Position numbers and translations under genes: made by a program
The notes under the pieces: generated by a model
The model's database searches: none
What the model was told of the DNA's origin: nothing
Seen by the model: the letters and a program-made list of their open reading frames with translations, nothing else
NCBI GenBank assembly: GCA_030591065.1
Contig: JAUVBU010000001.1
Span: 1-33,580, forward strand
Origin: a bacterium
Lineage (GTDB): Bacteria > Patescibacteriota > Minisyncoccia > Minisyncoccales > JANBVM01
DNA length: 33,580 nucleotides
Direction: 5' to 3'
In this document: positions 29,813-33,580 of the stretch, one piece after another
Position numbering within the stretch: the stretch's first letter is position 1
Layout of the letters: each line of letters begins with the position of its first letter

Positions 29813-30814
29813 ATGAGTAAAAAGATAACTTTTTCAATCGTAGGATTAGTGGTAATTATTTTAGGCGTAGTTGCTTGGAATAACCTAAGCACAAAACCAG
29901 AAGATTCTTTTGTGGAAAAAAAAATGATAACATTTGCTGAGGGGGCTCTTACTGCTCCATGTTATCCAATCACTAAAGTTATAACAGACATTTGGAATAA
30001 ATATTTACCAAATATAGTTTCTACTCCAGAGCTTGACCCAGGTCGTTTAGTGGATAATTTAAAAAATATTGAAGAGGGAAAGTTTGATTTTAGGTGGACA
30101 ATGAGTAGTTTAGCTTTTTATAGCTACAATGGTCTAAAAATCGAAGATTTAAAAGGTAATCCAATGAAATCCTTAAGAACAATAGGTTCTTTTTGGAACC
30201 ATGAGCTTCACCTTATTGTTAGTGCAGACTCTTTAATCAATGACATCGCTGATTTTAAAGGTCAAAAAGTTAAAGTAGTTGTGCCTTCAGAGAAAGCATG
30301 GACGGCTATAACAGCAAAAGAGCTATTTGGAATATATGGAATATCTCCAGATTTAGTTGAAATAATTTCTGTTCCACTTAGTGAAATCGCTGGATCGTTA
30401 AAGGCAAAAGACGCTGATATTGCTGTTCTTGCTATATCGGTAAAGTCTATGCAATCAAATATTTTTAAAAAAGCAGAAGGTTTAAGATTTTTAGCATTAA
30501 GTCAGGAAATTATTAAAAAAACAACAGAAAAGCTTCCATATTATGTCGAGGGGTCAATTCCTAAGAATACTTATCTCAACCAAGTAAACGATATAAACGG
30601 AATTGTAATAAAAGGAATTATAGTTTGCAGAGAAGACATGGATTCAGACTTAGTTTATACTTTAACAAAAACTATATTTGACCACGTTGACGAGATAAAA
30701 GAAGCAACCCCATTAGTAGAAGATATGTTTTTAGAAACAGCAGTAACGGGCCTAGCTATTCCTTTACATCCTGGAGCTGCAAAATATTATGCTGAAATGG
30801 GATTAACTCCTTAA
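29813..30814 (+). CDS. TAXI family solute-binding protein
   Basis: TAXI proteins are TRAP transporter-type periplasmic binding proteins for organic acids such as glutamate. The 333-residue chain has an N-terminal hydrophobic anchor (about 6-22), no lipobox, then FAEGALTAPCYPITKVITDIW, a DPGRLVDNLKNIEEGKFDF block, KGQKVKVVVPSEKAWTAI, IVSVPLSEI-type core and the closing signature PLHPGAAKYYAEMGL. It lies at the head of a three-gene unit: the sensor gene starts 16 bases after its stop. No TRAP membrane genes (dctQ/dctM type) are in the window. This suggests a binding protein that reports to a receptor instead of feeding a transporter, or an unlinked transporter. Confidence 0.85.
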   Translation: MSKKITFSIVGLVVIILGVVAWNNLSTKPEDSFVEKKMITFAEGALTAPCYPITKVITDIWNKYLPNIVSTPELDPGRLVDNLKNIEEGKFDFRWTMSSLAFYSYNGLKIEDLKGNPMKSLRTIGSFWNHELHLIVSADSLINDIADFKGQKVKVVVPSEKAWTAITAKELFGIYGISPDLVEIISVPLSEIAGSLKAKDADIAVLAISVKSMQSNIFKKAEGLRFLALSQEIIKKTTEKLPYYVEGSIPKNTYLNQVNDINGIVIKGIIVCREDMDSDLVYTLTKTIFDHVDEIKEATPLVEDMFLETAVTGLAIPLHPGAAKYYAEMGLTP

Positions 30815-30830
30815 TTAAGGTTTTTACGCT

Positions 30831-32099
30831 ATGGAAATAAAGTTATCGTTAAGAAGAAAGGCTCCTATATTTGCTTTGGGATTAGTAATAATACCCATGT
30901 TAGCAATAAGTTTGTTTTTTTATGCTAGAACCCGCGAAGTGTTAATGGAAACTATTTCTGTTAATAACACGTCTTTTACGTTAAGTGCAGCGAGGGGGAT
31001 AAGGGATCAAACTCTAAGTTTTATAAATATTTTAGAGTCTTCTGTTCCCAGCATTCTTATGGCTGAAACGGAGACAGAAAAAAAAGAACTACTAATCGGA
31101 TTAAAAAAAGGGTTTGTTTCTATTAGTTCATTATCTATTTTAAATAGTAACGGAAAAGAAATAATTCGCTCAGACGATAAGGAGCTGAAAGATTGTGAGA
31201 ATAATCCAGAATTCTATATAGCAAAAGAGGAAGGGTTTTATTTATCTTGGTTTGAATACAATAAAGAACAAGAATTATCTTCGATTATTATCTCTGTTCC
31301 TATGTGGGAAGAAAATAACTTAAAAGGAGTTTTGAAAGCAGAAATCTTTCTTTACGAAATTTGGAATCAAGCTATAATTTCCTCTCTTTCTTTGAACGAT
31401 AATTGTTATATTGTTACCCAAGAAGGAGATTTTGTTGCAAAAATTATTACTGCGAATGAAAGTTTTGTATCTCCAGACTTAGAAGAAATTGCTATAACAA
31501 GCGCTTTAAATAAAAGATTGTTTACCGAAGAGAGAGAGACAGAGTCTGGTGAAATGTTAATTATTGCTAGTCCTATTCCTGTTCTTAATTGGGAATTAGT
31601 AGTATTTCGACCAACATCTGAAATTTATGAACCAATAATTAAGATTAGAAACGAAGTTATTGTAATCGGCTTTTTTAGCTTAGTGTTAGTTTCTGTTGCA
31701 GCTCTTTTGTTTTCTAAAAAAATTGTTGAACCTATTGATAGACTCTACAGGGGAGCAAAAATAATAGGTAGTGGTAACTTAGATCATAGGGTTGATATTA
31801 AGAGTGGAGATGAAATTGAAGAGCTAGCAAAAGAGTTTAATAATATGGTCGATGGTTTAAAAGTTTCTCAAGCAGCCCTAGAAGAAGAAAGAGCTCTCTT
31901 AGAAATAAAAGTCGGAGCAAGAACAAGAGAGTTAGAAGAGTTTACCGAAAGTTTAGAAGAAAAAATTAAAGAGAGAACCAAAGAGCTTGAAAAAAAGCTT
32001 GTTGAGCTTGAAACCTTTAGAAAACTAACTATTGATAGGGAATTAAAAATGATTCTATTAAAAAAAGAGATTAAGAAACTAAAAGAGAGAGATTATTAA
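30831..32099 (+). CDS. Cache-HAMP receptor ending in a coiled coil, no output domain
   Basis: Membrane receptor of 422 residues: a membrane helix at about 13-31, an extracytoplasmic Cache-like domain (about 45-260, with the SSLSILNSNGKEIIRSDD and SIPMWEENNLKGVLKAEI-type strands), a second helix (about 275-295), a HAMP linker (296-345, VEPIDRLYRGAKIIGSGNLDHRV and DEIEELAKEFNNMVDGL) and a charged coiled coil (346-420, RARTRELEE-like repeats and RELKMILLKKEIKKLKE). It ends there. No histidine kinase, GGDEF, EAL or methyl-accepting module follows, and the next gene is in a different frame starting one base after its TAA. The coiled coil is the type that usually joins HAMP to an output module, so a separate partner is likely. 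Confidence 0.82.
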   Translation: MEIKLSLRRKAPIFALGLVIIPMLAISLFFYARTREVLMETISVNNTSFTLSAARGIRDQTLSFINILESSVPSILMAETETEKKELLIGLKKGFVSISSLSILNSNGKEIIRSDDKELKDCENNPEFYIAKEEGFYLSWFEYNKEQELSSIIISVPMWEENNLKGVLKAEIFLYEIWNQAIISSLSLNDNCYIVTQEGDFVAKIITANESFVSPDLEEIAITSALNKRLFTEERETESGEMLIIASPIPVLNWELVVFRPTSEIYEPIIKIRNEVIVIGFFSLVLVSVAALLFSKKIVEPIDRLYRGAKIIGSGNLDHRVDIKSGDEIEELAKEFNNMVDGLKVSQAALEEERALLEIKVGARTRELEEFTESLEEKIKERTKELEKKLVELETFRKLTIDRELKMILLKKEIKKLKERDY

Positions 32100-32100
32100 T

Positions 32101-32700
32101 ATGGATCAACCAATCTCAAAAGAAGAGCTAGATAAAGCCTCTTTGGTTATAGGGGAACTAAGGGGATTAGGAATGAAAAATGAACTGGAATTTATTCTCA
32201 AAGAAGAAGGTCCGGAAGGATTAGAAAGGCTTGAGCAAACAATGGAGCAGTTGGGTTTTCCTATAAAGTATAAGGAGATAAAAGCAATGAATTTTTATCC
32301 ACTTAGCACGTACGTCGTTACTCTATTAGTAATGGACAATCTTTTTCATTACAACAATGAAAAGATTCAGGAAAAAGGAGAATTTTTAACTAAAGTTTCT
32401 TTAGTGGTAAGACTTTATTTGAAAAACTTTGTTTCTCTTGAGAAAGTAGCAAAAGATGTCTCAAAAATGTGGAGGAAATATTACACCATAGGAGACTTTA
32501 AAATAATGGAACTTGACGAGGAGAAAAGATGTGGAATAATAAGGCTCGAAAATTTTTATCTTCACCCTTTCCACATAGAAACTCTTAAAGGATATTTTCG
32601 GGCTATAGTTAAAATGGTAGTTAAAAGTGAGGTTGTTTGCGAAGAACGAAAAGAGTTTGATGGAGACGAAAAAAACCACGAATTTTCACTTAAATGGTAA
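32101..32700 (+). CDS. V4R/HNOB-like protein of unknown function
   Basis: A 199-residue protein. A charged helical N-terminus (1-60) with GPEGLERLEQTMEQLGFPI precedes a domain running from FYPLSTYVVTLLVMDNLFHYN (about 65) to the end, with strands such as GDFKIMELDEEKRCGIIRLENFYLHPFHIETLKGY and a closing VVCEERKEF followed by HEFSLKW. The layout resembles the 4-vinyl reductase (V4R)/haem NO-binding-like group and the DUF2378 proteins, which bind small hydrophobic ligands; this is a pattern match only. It starts one base after the receptor gene ends, so both are almost certainly made together. Partnership with the receptor coiled coil is inference. Confidence 0.5.
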   Translation: MDQPISKEELDKASLVIGELRGLGMKNELEFILKEEGPEGLERLEQTMEQLGFPIKYKEIKAMNFYPLSTYVVTLLVMDNLFHYNNEKIQEKGEFLTKVSLVVRLYLKNFVSLEKVAKDVSKMWRKYYTIGDFKIMELDEEKRCGIIRLENFYLHPFHIETLKGYFRAIVKMVVKSEVVCEERKEFDGDEKNHEFSLKW

Positions 32701-32739
32701 GGCTTTATTTTCTTAGTTTGAGGTTAAAATAGTTATATT

Positions 32740-32808
32740 AATCGCCTTCACTTTTTCTCAAAGCTATATGATTAATTTTAAGCTTTGGTAAATATGGGCG
32801 ATTTTTTA
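32740..32808 (+). terminator. Two-helix structured element ending in a T run
   Basis: Outer stem AATCGCC (32740-32746) with GGCGATT (32797-32803) encloses an inner stem CAAAGCT (32759-32765) with AGCTTTG (32781-32787). A T run begins at 32802 inside the right arm. It lies 39 bases after the three-gene TAXI unit, so it may be its terminator. The internal loop is large, so a regulatory leader for the ECF gene is an alternative. Confidence 0.5.
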
Positions 32809-32864
32809 TTGGAAAGAGATATAAGTTGATGGAATAAAAAGTATTAGTTTGTTGTAGTAATATT

Positions 32865-33437
32865 ATGGAGCAAAGAAAATCAAAAAAATCTGATGAAGAA
32901 ATTGTTGCTCTAGTTCAGGCTGGAGATATTGATTTTTTTGAATTTTTAATTAATCGTTATAAAGAAAAAATTAAACGTTATGCCAGAAAATTTCTTTCTG
33001 AATCGGAAGACATAAATGACATTGTCCAGGAAATTTTTATAAAAGCCTATATAAACATTCAAAGCTTTGATATAAAAAGAAAGTTTTCTTCTTGGCTTTA
33101 CAGGATTGCTCACAACGAACTTGTTAACGCTTTAAAAAAGAAAAAGAAAAACATTTTACCCTTGTTTGAGTTAGATACTTTTCTTCCCCGTAAACTTCAA
33201 GACGATTCTTTTCGGAAAAGTATAGATCGTAAGGATACAAAAAAAATGATTGATAGGTGTCTTGATAGGGTGGAGCCGAAATATCGCGAACCAATTATTC
33301 TTTATTACTTAGAAGAATTATCTTATCAGGAAATTTCGGAAGTGATGCGGATACCTATTTCAACTGTTGGAACTAGAATAAAAAGAGGGAAAAAAAACAT
33401 GAAATCTATTTTTAAAAAACTAGGATATAGTTTATGA
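32865..33437 (+). CDS. ECF-type RNA polymerase sigma factor (sigma-70 family)
   Basis: Extracytoplasmic-function-type sigma factor with 190 residues, carrying only region 2 (about 25-95: FFEFLINRYKEKIKRYARKFL, DINDIVQEIFIKAYINIQSFD, FSSWLYRIAHNELVNALKK) and region 4 (about 130-185: CLDRVEPKYREPIILYYLEELSYQEISEVMRIPISTVGTRIKRGKKNM), with a short linker between. This size and order are typical of group 4 factors. Its ATG follows a structured element and the last codon overlaps the next gene by four bases (ATGA), the usual arrangement with an anti-sigma factor. No target promoter was identified. Confidence 0.93.
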   Translation: MEQRKSKKSDEEIVALVQAGDIDFFEFLINRYKEKIKRYARKFLSESEDINDIVQEIFIKAYINIQSFDIKRKFSSWLYRIAHNELVNALKKKKKNILPLFELDTFLPRKLQDDSFRKSIDRKDTKKMIDRCLDRVEPKYREPIILYYLEELSYQEISEVMRIPISTVGTRIKRGKKNMKSIFKKLGYSL

Positions 33438-33580
33438 ATAACCAATTAGAAAAAAACCATATTACCGAGAAAATACTCGGTAAGATAAAAACTGAAAAAA
33501 TTAAAATGAAGCCCAAAATATACTTTATTCTAAGGATGGCTTTGTTGGTTTTGGGAACCTTAACTTTAGCTTCTTTTATT
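33434..33580 (+). CDS. Probable anti-sigma factor, cut by the window end
   Basis: The first 49 codons of a gene that runs past the window. It starts at ATG 33434, overlapping the sigma factor stop by four bases. A charged cytosolic segment (about 1-30, NNQLEKNHITEKILGKIKTEK) is followed by a hydrophobic run (about 31-49, YFILRMALLVLGTLTLASF) that is the likely first membrane helix. Position and topology fit a membrane-bound anti-sigma factor; the N-terminal zinc motif of the ZAS type (HxxxCxxC) is not present in what can be seen. Confidence 0.5.
   Translation, partial: MNNQLEKNHITEKILGKIKTEKIKMKPKIYFILRMALLVLGTLTLASFI

Noticed and set aside
1..33580. CRISPR arrays, insertion sequences, transposases or prophage genes
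   Set aside because: No direct repeat-spacer array, transposase or integrase motif was seen; the holin-like gene is a chromosomal family and is alone.

Overview
The window is low-GC bacterial chromosome, by eye about one third G+C, with short gaps and the standard code (TGA is used as a stop, for example at the ends of the rpoD-like and ECF sigma genes). It looks like a Candidate Phyla Radiation (Patescibacteria) genome, most likely a Parcubacteria-type lineage. The hints are a short UvrC without its helix-hairpin-helix end, weak or absent Shine-Dalgarno sequences at most starts, a peptidoglycan-binding repeat inside a solute-binding protein, and a lysine-rich sigma factor tail. This is inference; no 16S rRNA or ribosomal protein gene is present to settle it.

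Layout. 1-6.1 kb (minus strand): tRNA-Leu(CAG), a UTP-glucose-1-phosphate uridylyltransferase, a phosphoglucose/phosphomannose isomerase, an oligopeptide-type solute-binding protein with an inserted PG-binding domain, SecG, a holin-4-like membrane protein, and a uvrC gene cut by an in-frame TAA. 6.2-15.6 kb (plus): uvrA, groES-groEL with a CIRCE-like operator and a structured leader, lemA-htpX, tRNA-Ser(GGA), a Nudix hydrolase, a small MscS channel and a glycogen-debranching-like glycosidase. 15.6-19.9 kb (minus): an APH-fold kinase and three tandem GT4 glycosyltransferases. 20.1-25.8 kb (plus): dnaG-rpoD, tRNA-Asn(GTT), a terminator-rich stretch with a 51-residue membrane protein missed by a 60-residue cutoff, small membrane or hypothetical genes, and an SPFH protein. 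25.9-27.4 kb (minus): pyruvate kinase. 27.5-33.6 kb (plus): a LiaI-like protein, a 5'-truncated DUF4395 remnant, a secreted helical protein, rubrerythrin and desulfoferrodoxin, a TAXI solute-binding protein with a Cache-HAMP receptor lacking an output domain and a V4R/HNOB-like protein, then an ECF sigma factor with a probable membrane anti-sigma factor cut by the window end.

How the genes fit together. Sugar-phosphate and glycan genes (galU, pgi/pmi, debranching-like enzyme, GT4 trio, APH-fold kinase, pyruvate kinase) suggest nucleotide-sugar and surface or storage glycan metabolism. DNA repair (uvrA, uvrC), chaperonin, HtpX/LemA, and rubrerythrin plus superoxide reductase form a stress-response component. 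The least explained unit is 29.7-32.7 kb, where a TAXI binding protein is coupled to a receptor with no visible output and a possible small-molecule-binding protein behind an extended -10 promoter with a perfect 9-bp palindrome at the predicted start. It is the best candidate in the window for an undescribed sensory system.
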